This document shows positions 8,844 through 17,315 of a stretch of DNA of 64,000 bases, piece by piece. Both the position numbers and the translations under genes were made by a program. Every line of letters begins with the position of its first letter. Positions within the stretch are counted from its first letter, which is position 1. The stretch comes from Niallia sp. FSL W8-0635 (lineage in GTDB: Bacteria; Bacillota; Bacilli; Bacillales; Cytobacillaceae). Under the pieces are notes generated by a model. That model had not been told where the DNA came from and made no database searches. It saw nothing but the letters and a program-made list of their open reading frames with translations. The stretch lies in assembly GCF_038007965.1 (NCBI RefSeq), contig NZ_JBBOYD010000002.1, positions 124,001-188,000 on the forward strand. The letters are read 5' to 3'.

Positions 8844-9559
8844 GTACGCAGATTCAAGAATTCGCTAAACGATTGAAATTAAGTTGGATTAGAGAACATT
8901 ATCAAGAGATAGAAGCCACATCAAATGAAGAGTATTTACTGAAGCTTTTTGAAAAAGAAATTGAGCAACGAGAAGAACGAAAAACAAATCTTTTACTTAC
9001 ACAAGCAAGCTTACCTAAAGTCAATGGGAAACCTTTTGATTGGAAGGACATTGTCCTAACAGCAGGACTAAGTAGTGAAGACCTATTAAATGGAGTATTC
9101 ATGGAGCAGCAAGAAAATCTAATTTTCTATGGGGGTGTAGGTGCAGGTAAAACCTATTTAGCTACGTTAATTGGATTGAATGCCATACAAAGGTATGGCA
9201 AAGCTGTTAAATTCTATACAGCGGCATCATTAGTTAATCGATTATTAGAAGCAAATGAAAAAGGTAATCTCAATAAGCTTTTTAAGCAAATAGAGAAATT
9301 GGATCTTTTGATTTTGGATGAGTTAGGTTACATTCCTCTTCACAAACAAGGGGCTGAATTATTGTTTCAGGTTATTTCGATGTGTTATGAAACCAAAAGC
9401 ATCATAATCACGACAAACCTTCAATTCGGTCAATGGAATCACGTTTTTGGGGATCCAATATTAACGGAGGCAGTAATTGATCGACTCATCCATCATTCGC
9501 ATTTGATTGTATTTAAAGGCGATAGTTATCGTTATAAGGAGTCAATTATTCAGAATTAA
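8840..9559 (+). CDS. istB: IS21 helper ATPase IstB
   Basis: 239 aa. AAA+ ATPase with Walker A GGVGAGKTYLA, Walker B LLILDELGYIPL and a sensor-like IITTNLQFGQW. IstB assists IstA in target selection and strand transfer. The start is a TTG overlapping the istA stop. Confidence 0.93.
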   Translation: MSTQIQEFAKRLKLSWIREHYQEIEATSNEEYLLKLFEKEIEQREERKTNLLLTQASLPKVNGKPFDWKDIVLTAGLSSEDLLNGVFMEQQENLIFYGGVGAGKTYLATLIGLNAIQRYGKAVKFYTAASLVNRLLEANEKGNLNKLFKQIEKLDLLILDELGYIPLHKQGAELLFQVISMCYETKSIIITTNLQFGQWNHVFGDPILTEAVIDRLIHHSHLIVFKGDSYRYKESIIQN

Positions 9560-9632
9560 ATTTCGTTGGCAAGTGGTTACATTTTTGATTGCCGTTTTAT
9601 GCATTTTTTGCTTGCCAAATACATATTTTAAT

Positions 9633-9793
9633 TTGTCATAAAGTTATATAATATCTTGTCACAAGATCAGTGTTAACTATTGCTTGTTAATACTGGTTTT
9701 TTTGTTTTTAATGAGAATTGTCATTAAATCTTATGTAAACTAGACCATTAAAAAAATAGAATATTTTGTTATTATTTTTAGTTTGTCATTAAA
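9633..9793 (+). repeat. Three TTGTCATTAAA repeats beside the TnsA remnant
   Basis: TTGTCATAAA at 9633, TTGTCATTAAA at 9718 and TTGTCATTAAA at 9783 are direct repeats spaced 85 and 65 bases. They lie between the IS21 end and the TnsA-like gene, where Tn7-like elements carry repeated TnsB binding sites. A hairpin with a T-tract (CAGTGTTAAC ... TGTTAATACTG) sits at about 9668-9705. The role as a transposon end is inferred. Confidence 0.45.
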
Positions 9794-9852
9794 AAATCCA
9801 TTTATTGGATTATGTACTATGAATTGGTCGAATAAAGATTGGAGTATTAAGT

Positions 9853-10471
9853 ATGCCAAATATGGTCAAAGAGAATGGTGAACAATGTGCAAAGCAAGTA
9901 TATCAATCATATGAGTGGATACTTATACAGTCCAAAAATGAAAAGAGCTGTTGGTATGAATCATTATGGGGTGAGTGTCTATTTTACTATATTTTAGAAC
10001 TTGAATTGAACACAGTTAGGTATTATGATCAGCCTGTTGAAATACCAATTAAGTTCTTTAATATAGAATTGAAAAAATGTAGAATGGAATCATATTCCAG
10101 ATTACTTAGTCTTTAAAGATAACCCAGTACCTATTCTTTATCAAATTCAGTGAAGTAAAGATTTTAAACAATTCTCGTACATCACGAGAGCACGCCTTAG
10201 TTATGTGAGAAAAAATAATTGGGAATATTCCATTGTAACACCTAAAGAGAATCTACCTGATATTATAAAATCCAATATTCTTTTTCTATGAAATTTTTTA
10301 AAGCCTAGGAAAAACACAGAGTCATGGTTAAGGGAACTAGAAGAAAAAATTACATATTTAGATGAAATAACAGTTATAGAATTAGCAAAAAGTTTCTCTG
10401 GAAAAATTGACTATCGAGCTATATTGCCACTAATTTGGCACTTAGTAAGTATAGGAAAATTTACAAGTTAA
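9853..10471 (+). pseudogene. Tn7-like TnsA endonuclease, decayed
   Basis: The first frame reads CWYESLWGECLFYYILEL and VRYYDQPVEIPIKFF, matching the TnsA N-terminal nuclease pattern (YES.. ..QPV.I). A frameshift near 10075-10090 then exposes WNHIPDYLVF, the expected YTPDFLV-type catalytic segment. The same frame continues through NWEYSIVTPKENLP and SWLRELEEKI to TAA at 10469-10471, broken by two TGA stops (at about 10151 and 10289). TnsA makes the 5' cuts during Tn7-type transposition. No TnsB or TnsC is seen. Confidence 0.75.
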
Positions 10472-10775
10472 CTTAATGAAAAAGTTTGATCAGTATAGCG
10501 TTGTAAAGATAGGGAATATACAACAAACTCTTCAAGAGTATATATATAAATAATTACACTCCTAACAACTTTACAGGACTTAAATAATTAATAGTAATAT
10601 TATACAAATATCTCATTTGAAGAGGAGGATTTGTAGTTAGGAAAATAGAAACATATGCTGTTCCCTAATAACACTATTCATATTGCTAGATGATAAGAGT
10701 AAAACTCTTCCCATATGTACATGCGCCATAAATTTTGAGATAATCTCTACAAATGTATTTTGAGGAGGATTTTTC

Positions 10776-11101
10776 ATGACCAGAAGCCATAATTTAGAAC
10801 TATGAAAAGAATTGGAACTGCGAATTTCTGACTACAAAGCGAGCGGTCAATCCCAAGCTAAATGGTGCGAGGACAATGGGGTTAGTCATCAATTTGGATA
10901 CTAGAAGAAAATTCTTAAAGATCAAAGTACCGAGAAAACAAACAATTCTTGGGTTCCAGTAATCATAGAGGAACTTAAAACAGCGCAATGTGATTCTCTA
11001 CTAATCAAAGATGGCTCTGTTTTCATAGAAGTGAATTCAGGCTTTTAATTAAATAAATTCTCACAGAGGTGATAAAGGAACTGAAAGAGCATGTTGAATG
11101 A
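10776..11101 (+). pseudogene. IS66-family accessory protein TnpA (Orf1), decayed
   Basis: Starting MTRSHNLEL with AGGAGG upstream, it then reads KELELRISDYKASGQSQAK and WCEDNGVSHQFGY, separated by in-frame TGA and TAG stops. It continues through SWVPVIIEE and VFIEVNSGF, then after a frameshift ILTEVIKELKEHVE. This is the pattern of the first IS66 gene. A few codons of the next gene (MLNEVNVEQ) start at 11091 and then end in unrelated sequence. Confidence 0.7.
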
Positions 11102-11319
11102 AGTGAATGTTGAGCAGCAAAAGGAAGTTTGGATATGAGAAAATCGATCGTTGGATTGGCTACCCTTGGTCAATAACTTCCTAGTTTCTTGTATCTCTAA
11201 AAACTAGATTTAATAATAGAGGTATATATGGTATATTTATTAGTCTTCTTTTGAATAGGAATGTTGCTTTGGAGTATTCCTCAGTTTATAGTCTAAAAAA
11301 ACCTCTCCTAAGAGAGGTC

Positions 11320-11350
11320 AAGCTGTCGAGAAAGTCTCGATAGCTTTTTT
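11320..11350 (+). terminator. Intrinsic terminator-like hairpin
   Basis: AAGCTGTCGAGA (11320-11331) pairs with TCTCGATAGCTT (11335-11346) and is followed by TTTT. Confidence 0.65.
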
Positions 11351-11427
11351 CACAATTTCACTATACACCAGTGGTTCGATAATGTCTTAAAAACCATATG
11401 TTGGGGTCGTGATCAATTAAGATATCC

Positions 11428-11474
11428 AAAACCCCCTTTTTCAAAATCATACTTTTAAAAATAGGGGGTTTTTC
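11428..11474. terminator. Bidirectional terminator-like hairpin
   Basis: AAAACCCCCTTTTT and AAAAATAGGGGGTTTTT form a stem with A- and T-tracts on the two sides, so it could stop transcription from either side. Confidence 0.55.
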
Positions 11475-11940
11475 TACAAGCCGACCTCTCCTAGAGAGGT
11501 TTTTACAATTATGTTTATCTGAAATATTTTTTGGTTGAAATGTAATTTGTTAAATAGAATTTATTCACTTCATTTAAATTTAATTTGGATTAAGTGAAAT
11601 TTGTGATTCAATATTAAATTTCATTTTTTTAATCTTATTATATCAGTGTTTAGTATATATTTTCCCCAAACTTTAATAACATTTAAGAGCACTAATTTAT
11701 AATATGGGAGTTTATAGCTTTGAACTTTTATTCTAATCTGGATATGAGCTTTTTAACTAGGCTTAGATTCCTCGCTGTCTGCAATCTAAGTATGATTTAT
11801 AAGATGTTTGATTTCATCAGGTTACTTCTCTCCAAGTATTGTAATTCTTGATTTTTAACTCAAAATTGAATACCTATAATTATCAGTGTTTTCTAAAGTA
11901 CCTATGGCAATTAATATGAAAGTACAACTAAAATAGTGAA

Positions 11941-12627
11941 TTATTTCTTTGTAGTGTTTAACAATAACTTATTTAGATTCCAATCGATATTACTGTAAGT
12001 AGGTATAAAAGAATATCGCTCACCCCCACTAATATTTTCGCAGGAAGCATGTAGGATTAAGTCGTGAAGAATAATTACATCTCCAGCTTTTACTTCGATA
12101 TTTATAATATTTTCAGGATGCATATTAACTATCACTGATTTTGAAAAGCCATCTGTCGAATCGCCTTTGTGAATCACTTTGTTTTTGTGTGTTCCAGGAA
12201 TAACTTGAAGACAACCATTCTCTTTATTTGCATCATCAAGTGCAATCCAAACTGATACTTTATGACTTCCTTTAAGATATTCCCAATCTTGATGCCAAGG
12301 TGTGCCAAACCGTATGTCAGAGTTTTTATAAACCAATTTATCATCAATAAAAATTAGATTTTTATCATATAATTTCTTTAATATTCTTATTAATTTTATA
12401 TTTTTTGTTATTTTTTCAAAGAGAGGACTTATCTTAGATAACCCAATAAAAACTCCTTCATTTCTTAATTTTTCTTCATCAACCTTGATTCTAGATTTCA
12501 TTTTTTTTTCTTTTATAAGTCGTTTTGCCTCTTCTCTTGCGGTTTGCATTTCTTCTAAATTAAAAATATTTTCTAACACAATATAACCTTTTTTATCAAA
12601 TTCTTCTTTTATTGATATTTTTTCCAT
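11941..12627 (-). CDS. PhyH-type Fe(II)/2-oxoglutarate oxygenase
   Basis: 228 aa of the phytanoyl-CoA dioxygenase superfamily. The iron site is visible: HQDWEY supplies His and Asp, and IILHDLILHAS the distal His; GCLQVIPGTHK is the usual conserved loop, and a downstream GERYSF carries the Arg expected to bind 2-oxoglutarate. These enzymes hydroxylate or otherwise oxidise small molecules and peptides. It is transcribed away from the peptide gene across a 91-base shared control region, which makes it the likely oxidative tailoring enzyme of the cluster. AGGAGG precedes the ATG. The substrate is unknown. Confidence 0.88.
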   Translation of the reverse strand: MEKISIKEEFDKKGYIVLENIFNLEEMQTAREEAKRLIKEKKMKSRIKVDEEKLRNEGVFIGLSKISPLFEKITKNIKLIRILKKLYDKNLIFIDDKLVYKNSDIRFGTPWHQDWEYLKGSHKVSVWIALDDANKENGCLQVIPGTHKNKVIHKGDSTDGFSKSVIVNMHPENIINIEVKAGDVIILHDLILHASCENISGGERYSFIPTYSNIDWNLNKLLLNTTKK

Positions 12628-12718
12628 ATTTTCCTCCTTAAGGTTGAATTGTTATATATAAAATGTTAACATATTATTGTAAATTTTCAAAAAATAAAAA
12701 TGAGAAGGGAAGTTTGTT
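12628..12718. promoter_or_regulatory. Divergent promoter region of the biosynthetic cluster
   Basis: The only space between the oxygenase and the peptide gene. On the + strand, TTGAAT (12644-12649) and TAACAT (12667-12672) are separated by 17 bases, a fair sigma-A match; overlapping AT-rich boxes could serve the opposite strand. GAAGGGAAG precedes the peptide ATG. No operator is evident. Confidence 0.4.
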
Positions 12719-12973
12719 ATGAATCAAATTATTCGTAATACGAATCCACTATTTGCACCATTATTACAGGAATTAGAGAATCAAGAGTTTATAAAACTCT
12801 TTGCAGAAGATCCATACACTGCACTTGAAAAAGTGGGGATAGAAATGGATTTAGCCGAATTCACTGCATATTTAAGCCAAGATAGAGATTTATACGATAG
12901 TATCATTAAAAAAATCTCTACTCAAGTGGATGTTACAAGTATGGATATACCTGCAAGTTCTTGTTGTAGTTAA
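12719..12973 (+). CDS. Putative modified-peptide precursor (84 aa, C-terminal CC)
   Basis: 84 aa. Residues about 18-70 are helical, acidic leader-like sequence (FAEDPYTALEKVGIEMDL, DLYDSIIKKI), and the short tail MDIPASSCCS has the only two cysteines, next to each other, with three serines. The xxDPxxALxxxGI pattern resembles the helical leaders of Nif11/LigA-type ribosomal peptides, but I cannot assign it to one. It is the first gene after the promoter, apart from the enzymes, and is followed by a hairpin that could raise its expression relative to them. The alternative is a small carrier or regulatory protein. Confidence 0.65.
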   Translation: MNQIIRNTNPLFAPLLQELENQEFIKLFAEDPYTALEKVGIEMDLAEFTAYLSQDRDLYDSIIKKISTQVDVTSMDIPASSCCS

Positions 12974-12981
12974 AATTAATT

Positions 12982-13020
12982 ATAGTGACTGACCAAACTA
13001 TTAGCTTGATCAGTCACTAT
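12982..13020 (+). terminator. Hairpin between precursor and biosynthetic genes
   Basis: ATAGTGACTGA (12982-12992) pairs perfectly with TCAGTCACTAT (13010-13020). Only two T follow, so it is probably a leaky terminator or RNA-stabilising stem, giving more precursor than enzyme mRNA. Confidence 0.6.
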
Positions 13021-13037
13021 TTAAGAGGAGAATAAGT

Positions 13038-15155
13038 TTGATAAATTTACTAGAAAATACTAGAAAATTAAATGTTGAAGAAATTGGTAATAAAGCAAAA
13101 AACTTATTTAAGCTATCAAGTTTGAATTTTAATATTCCAGAAGGATTTGTTCTTACAAATAACGATTGTAAGGAAATTATTAATTGTAAAAAGGAAGTAT
13201 TAGAGCAAGTTAATGTAGAAGCCTTAAAAATTTGGTCAGAGGATGGTTTAATTGTTAGATCTTCATCTTCAATAGAAGATAGCCATTATAAGACCATGGC
13301 CGGAAAGTTTTCTACTAAAACTATTAGCACTTTTACAGATTTAATTCCTGCAATTATATCAGTATATAATTCAAGGCTAAACCACCCAATGGGAGTCATA
13401 GTTCAAAGAAAAATTAAAGCTGACTTTTCTGGAGTTGCCTTTTCTTTGGATCCATTGAGAAAGTCTCAAGGTCCAATAATAGAGATAGTTAAAGGTGATG
13501 GTCATAAACTTGTCGGAGGATTGAGTAAACCCTTTCAATATAAAGAAGATAAATGGACAAGTGGGGATTTTTCCATTGATAACGTTGTGTCTGAGTTGAA
13601 AGAATACATGAATTTATTAAAAAATAACTTGCGTTATGAAATTGACGTAGAGTTTTGTATACAGAATAACACTATCTTTTGGTTACAAGTGAGACCTATT
13701 TTGGGAATAAAATCTAATTTTATAATACCCCCAAGTAAAGAGTGGTTCCTTTTAGATCAATGTACCGAACCAGTAACACCTTTAATACAAGATCTTGATC
13801 CAGGAGGACTTTTCAATTCTAATCAATGGTCTACGACTTTCATCAATCAATATCCATATATAAAATTAAAAACTTCAAGTAATAAAACCGATAGTAATGA
13901 ACACAGTTTCAATTGGGACAATATAGAAAAAGAGTATGTGATTAAGTTTGAAAATACTATAAATACAAAATGTGGAAACTTAGAAGAATTATATACTGAA
14001 TTACAAAAGGCAATTAAGAATTTTAAAGAGTTTTTTAATGTTTATATGGATAGAGATTGGATGATCAAACGGAGAAATATTAAAAAAATAATTCTGAATT
14101 TTTTTGATGATATAGGAGTACCAATAGAAAATCAAAATAAGGAATTAGGCATTTTAACATCAAATTTAAATTCTCATACATTTCACAAATCAAGACATTT
14201 GGTACAAATTGCTAAGAATATTCAATTATTAATAAAAAATAATAGTACTAACGAGGAGGAATATCCGCAATTTATTGATGACTTAATTATGAATAGTACT
14301 TCTTTTAAAGATTTTATTAATTTATATGGTGATGAAATACCTCATCCTATGGCTATACATATCGAAACATTAAGAGAAAACCCTCAATATTTAATAAAAA
14401 AAGCTAAAAGACTCCCTATAAAAAATAAAAAAATAGAATCTAAGTGGGAGGATAAATTAGATAAACTCCAACAGAAGTTACCTCTAGAAAAAAAAATGAA
14501 GTTTAGGAATGCTGTATTAGAATATCGAAATCTACTGTTAAGGACTGAAAATGATGATTATGTCCTCCAAAAAGGTGCTGCGTCAGTTAGGAAAGTTATT
14601 CTAGATATTGGCGTTATTCTACATAGGAACGGTTTACTTAATAATAAGCATGATGTATTTTTTTTGAGAAAAATAGAGTTAGAAAAATATATATCTGGAA
14701 ACAGTTCGGAAAATATAGATATATATGACAGAAAAATAGAGTTTGATAAAAATCGTGCTTTAATGCCTAGCACAGCTTTAGATGAAACGAATTTAGAACT
14801 TACAAAAAATCAAAATCTTATCTTAGGTGAATGTGTATCATGGGGCTCAGTTATTGGGAAAGTATTTATAATAGAAAATCCGCTCGATAGAAACAGTTAT
14901 TTAGATATACCGGAAGGTTCTATTATTGTAGCAAAGCAACTAACTCCTCATTTAACCTATAATCTAACTAATTCTTTAGGAATCATTGTAGAAACGGGTG
15001 GATTTCTATCTCATGGAGCAATATTTGCAAGAGAAGAAAATATTCCAGCGATTATAGTTAATACTTCAACTAGAAAACTATTAAAAAACAATGAAACTAT
15101 TGAACTTAATGCAGATAAAGGTTATGTGAAAATTTTAAGAATGAATGGAGATTAA
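13038..15155 (+). CDS. Dikinase-like phosphotransferase (PEP-synthase / rifampin phosphotransferase fold)
   Basis: 705 aa from a TTG with GGAG 8 bases upstream. N-terminal ATP-grasp domain of the PPDK_N type (EIGNKAKNLFKL, IVRSSSSIEDSHYKTMAGKF, VIVQRKIKADFSGVAFSLD). The C-terminal swivelling domain carries the catalytic His in GGFLSHGAIFAREENIPAI. The PEP-binding barrel of true PEP synthase is missing; instead about 350 unfamiliar residues lie between, as in rifampin phosphotransferase, where that part binds the small molecule. Expected chemistry: ATP-driven phosphorylation of the pathway product or precursor through a phosphohistidine. It could be a tailoring or a self-protection step. Confidence 0.8.
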   Translation: MINLLENTRKLNVEEIGNKAKNLFKLSSLNFNIPEGFVLTNNDCKEIINCKKEVLEQVNVEALKIWSEDGLIVRSSSSIEDSHYKTMAGKFSTKTISTFTDLIPAIISVYNSRLNHPMGVIVQRKIKADFSGVAFSLDPLRKSQGPIIEIVKGDGHKLVGGLSKPFQYKEDKWTSGDFSIDNVVSELKEYMNLLKNNLRYEIDVEFCIQNNTIFWLQVRPILGIKSNFIIPPSKEWFLLDQCTEPVTPLIQDLDPGGLFNSNQWSTTFINQYPYIKLKTSSNKTDSNEHSFNWDNIEKEYVIKFENTINTKCGNLEELYTELQKAIKNFKEFFNVYMDRDWMIKRRNIKKIILNFFDDIGVPIENQNKELGILTSNLNSHTFHKSRHLVQIAKNIQLLIKNNSTNEEEYPQFIDDLIMNSTSFKDFINLYGDEIPHPMAIHIETLRENPQYLIKKAKRLPIKNKKIESKWEDKLDKLQQKLPLEKKMKFRNAVLEYRNLLLRTENDDYVLQKGAASVRKVILDIGVILHRNGLLNNKHDVFFLRKIELEKYISGNSSENIDIYDRKIEFDKNRALMPSTALDETNLELTKNQNLILGECVSWGSVIGKVFIIENPLDRNSYLDIPEGSIIVAKQLTPHLTYNLTNSLGIIVETGGFLSHGAIFAREENIPAIIVNTSTRKLLKNNETIELNADKGYVKILRMNGD

Positions 15156-15161
15156 TATGTT

Positions 15162-15956
15162 ATGTTCTCTAAGGCAACAATTGAAGATTATAAAGAAATT
15201 TCGAAATTAGAGATTCCATTTTCATTTGGTAAAAATCTAAAAGAAGAACTAACAAAACCAGATCAGTATCGCTGGATTATCCTTAAGGAAAATTCCAGCA
15301 TACAGGCATTCCATAGAAGCATTCTTTTAGATGGTACTGGTTATCTAGGTGGCATTTTCTCTAAAAAATCAAATCATAAAATATTATATGAGTTGTTGAA
15401 ATATTCAATTGAGGACTTATCAAATTTATCTCCTAACGGACTTATAGCTTGGGACTCTTTTCCAGAAACGGCGAAGTTTACTTTATTAAAAAAATTTGAG
15501 TTTAAAAAAAATATAAAACCGATAATTAGAATTTTTTTTGAGTATAAGTCAGTTGTAGAACTAGTAAAAATTAAAGAAAGTTATTTAGATGAATGGATAG
15601 TACCTACTCAAGATGAATTAAGGAATTTTCTTTTTAATCTTAATTCAAATTTAAAAAATCAAAATTTTATTCAAACTAATTGGTTAATCGGAAGAAAAGC
15701 AGGTGTTAATTATTGCGCTGTATGTTGGTGGAATAATGGTATATTTACGGAGCTATTATTTTCGGTTTCATATGATGCGACTTTAGATATTACTGGATCA
15801 CTGAAGTATATAATTAAGCACACTAATTCGAAAAGACCATTTATACTGAAAATCAATTTAGAAGAAGAGAGGAAAATATCCTTTCTAAAACTACTTAGGT
15901 TTAATCCAAAGACATACAAAGAAGGTTTTTTGAATTTAAAACTTACAAGGGAGTGA
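15162..15956 (+). CDS. GNAT-like protein (possible acyltransferase)
   Basis: 264 aa. Short hydrophobic strands and the layout TIEDYKEISKLE ... GYLGGIFSKKSNHKILYELLKYSIEDL resemble an acetyltransferase (GNAT) fold, possibly a tandem of two half-domains, but no clear acyl-CoA P-loop (RxxGxG/A) is visible, so activity is uncertain. It follows the dikinase gene by 6 bases and precedes the radical SAM gene by 6. A GNAT beside an acyl ligase and a carrier protein would fit transfer of an acyl group to the peptide; that is inference. Confidence 0.45.
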   Translation: MFSKATIEDYKEISKLEIPFSFGKNLKEELTKPDQYRWIILKENSSIQAFHRSILLDGTGYLGGIFSKKSNHKILYELLKYSIEDLSNLSPNGLIAWDSFPETAKFTLLKKFEFKKNIKPIIRIFFEYKSVVELVKIKESYLDEWIVPTQDELRNFLFNLNSNLKNQNFIQTNWLIGRKAGVNYCAVCWWNNGIFTELLFSVSYDATLDITGSLKYIIKHTNSKRPFILKINLEEERKISFLKLLRFNPKTYKEGFLNLKLTRE

Positions 15957-15962
15957 GGATTT

Positions 15963-17306
15963 TTGAGAAATTATAAAATGACCTTAATAAACCTAAATTC
16001 TCTACCCACAATGGACTTTCATCCTGTTTTTCCTATTGGTGCAGTATATGTCAAAAGTTATGTAAAGCAACTTGGCGTTGATATTGAATTAATAGACTTT
16101 AAAGAGAATCCTGAAGAATATTTGAATTTAAGTTTTCTAAACAGTCATATTGATTGTTTAGCCTTTTCCATTAGAAATGTTGATTCAATGGAATTGAACA
16201 GTAAGTATTATTTAAAGTATTATAAAGACTTTATGGATAAAATTATACCCATAGCAAAAAAAAGAAACCCTAATATGCGTACATTAATCGGTGGCGGAGG
16301 CTATGCAGTTTATTCTGAAGGCCTAAAAAAATATTTACCTTTTCAATATGGAATTAAAGGAAATATAGAAGAAGAAATTTTTGATTTTTTATCTGATCAT
16401 ATTCAGTCACTAGGAGAAGATATTAGATTAATTCCTAATCATTCTCTTTTTTCATTAGATTTTACTAACTCTTTAGTACAAACTTACAAGGATATTGGTG
16501 TTAAGCAAATTGGACTACCTACTCGCTGTGGTGGTAGATGTCCAATGAAATGTGTTTATTGTTCTTATGGAAAAATAGATAACAAAACAAATATAACTAG
16601 ACCTTTAAAACTGCTTAAAGAAGATATTCTAAATTTGTACGATATGGGTATAAGAGAAATCTTTTTTACAGATTCACTTTTCAACATTAACTTAGACCAC
16701 TCTAAATCAATTTGTAATCTATTAATCGATCTAAATTTAGATGGATTTCGATGGTCTGCCTATGCTAAGCCCACTGTAAATGAAGAGTTTGTTGCGTTAG
16801 CTGCTCAATCAGGATGTAAAGAATTAATGGTTTCTTTTGATACATTCTCCCCAAGTATGTTAATAAAATTGAAAAAAGGATTCAACCTAAATATTGCTAA
16901 AACCTTTATTGATAATTGTCGAAAATACAATGTAACACTCCTAGGAATGTTATTATTCGGTGGTCCCGAAGAAAATGAAGAGTCTATTAAAGAAACATGC
17001 AAATTCACCAATGAGAATTTTAAAAAAGGAGAAATTTTCTTTTCCTTCGGAATGAGAGTACTACCTGGCAGTCAACTTGCTATTCTATCTGGAATACCTG
17101 AAAAAGAGATGATTACCCCTTTATTCTGGCCATTTGATGAAAGTTGTTTTGACTATGCAATAAAGCATTTTGATGCACAGTTTTTAAAATATACAACTTT
17201 AGGAAGAATCAGTAACTGGCGAAAGGCATATAGAGAAATGAGAGAATATAGTTATCCTGGTACAAATTCATTTGTATTGCAGGGGAAAAATCAAATTTTA
17301 GGTTGA
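15963..17306 (+). CDS. B12-binding-type radical SAM enzyme
   Basis: 447 aa. N-terminal Rossmann-like domain as in cobalamin-binding radical SAM proteins (MDFHPVFPIGAVYVKSYVK, MRTLIGGGGYAVYSEG), then the radical SAM core with Cx3Cx2C in RCPMKCVYCSYGK, which binds the 4Fe-4S cluster. No DxHxxG cobalamin ligand is seen, so B12 binding would be base-off or absent. Related enzymes methylate unactivated carbons or form new bonds on peptides. The start is TTG at 15963 because GAGTGAGG lies just upstream; ATG at 15978 is too far from it. The substrate is unknown. Confidence 0.82.
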   Translation: MRNYKMTLINLNSLPTMDFHPVFPIGAVYVKSYVKQLGVDIELIDFKENPEEYLNLSFLNSHIDCLAFSIRNVDSMELNSKYYLKYYKDFMDKIIPIAKKRNPNMRTLIGGGGYAVYSEGLKKYLPFQYGIKGNIEEEIFDFLSDHIQSLGEDIRLIPNHSLFSLDFTNSLVQTYKDIGVKQIGLPTRCGGRCPMKCVYCSYGKIDNKTNITRPLKLLKEDILNLYDMGIREIFFTDSLFNINLDHSKSICNLLIDLNLDGFRWSAYAKPTVNEEFVALAAQSGCKELMVSFDTFSPSMLIKLKKGFNLNIAKTFIDNCRKYNVTLLGMLLFGGPEENEESIKETCKFTNENFKKGEIFFSFGMRVLPGSQLAILSGIPEKEMITPLFWPFDESCFDYAIKHFDAQFLKYTTLGRISNWRKAYREMREYSYPGTNSFVLQGKNQILG

Positions 17307-17315
17307 GGTTATAAT

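Larger units (their letters stand above)
7188..9623 (+). mobile_element. IS21-family insertion sequence, apparently complete
   Basis: It contains intact istA and istB. Ends are proposed from imperfect inverted repeats: TGTTTATGGCATCAT at 7188 and the reverse complement of the bases ending at 9623 (TGTATTTGGCAAGC), about 16 matches in 22. Sub-terminal repeats of TGGCAT/TGGCAA type are also present, as usual in IS21. I see no clear target duplication, so either the exact ends are off by a few bases or the flanks have rearranged. Confidence 0.75.
11102..11940. other. Gene-free stretch left of the biosynthetic cluster
   Basis: About 840 bases without a credible gene. It holds two terminators (listed separately) and an inverted pair of short stretches, ACCTCTCCTAAGAGAGGT near 11301 and GACCTCTCCTAGAGAGGT near 11502, which look like leftovers of an element end. 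The part from 11520 to 11940 is very AT-rich with no feature I can name. Confidence 0.6.

Noticed and set aside
10800..10988. 62-codon reverse frame
   Set aside because: Lies opposite the IS66 TnpA remnant, which explains the sequence better.
12719..12973. 84-aa gene as a cysteine-rich bacteriocin with disulphide
   Set aside because: Two adjacent cysteines rarely form a useful disulphide, and the neighbouring enzymes point to other modification; left as a precursor of unknown class.
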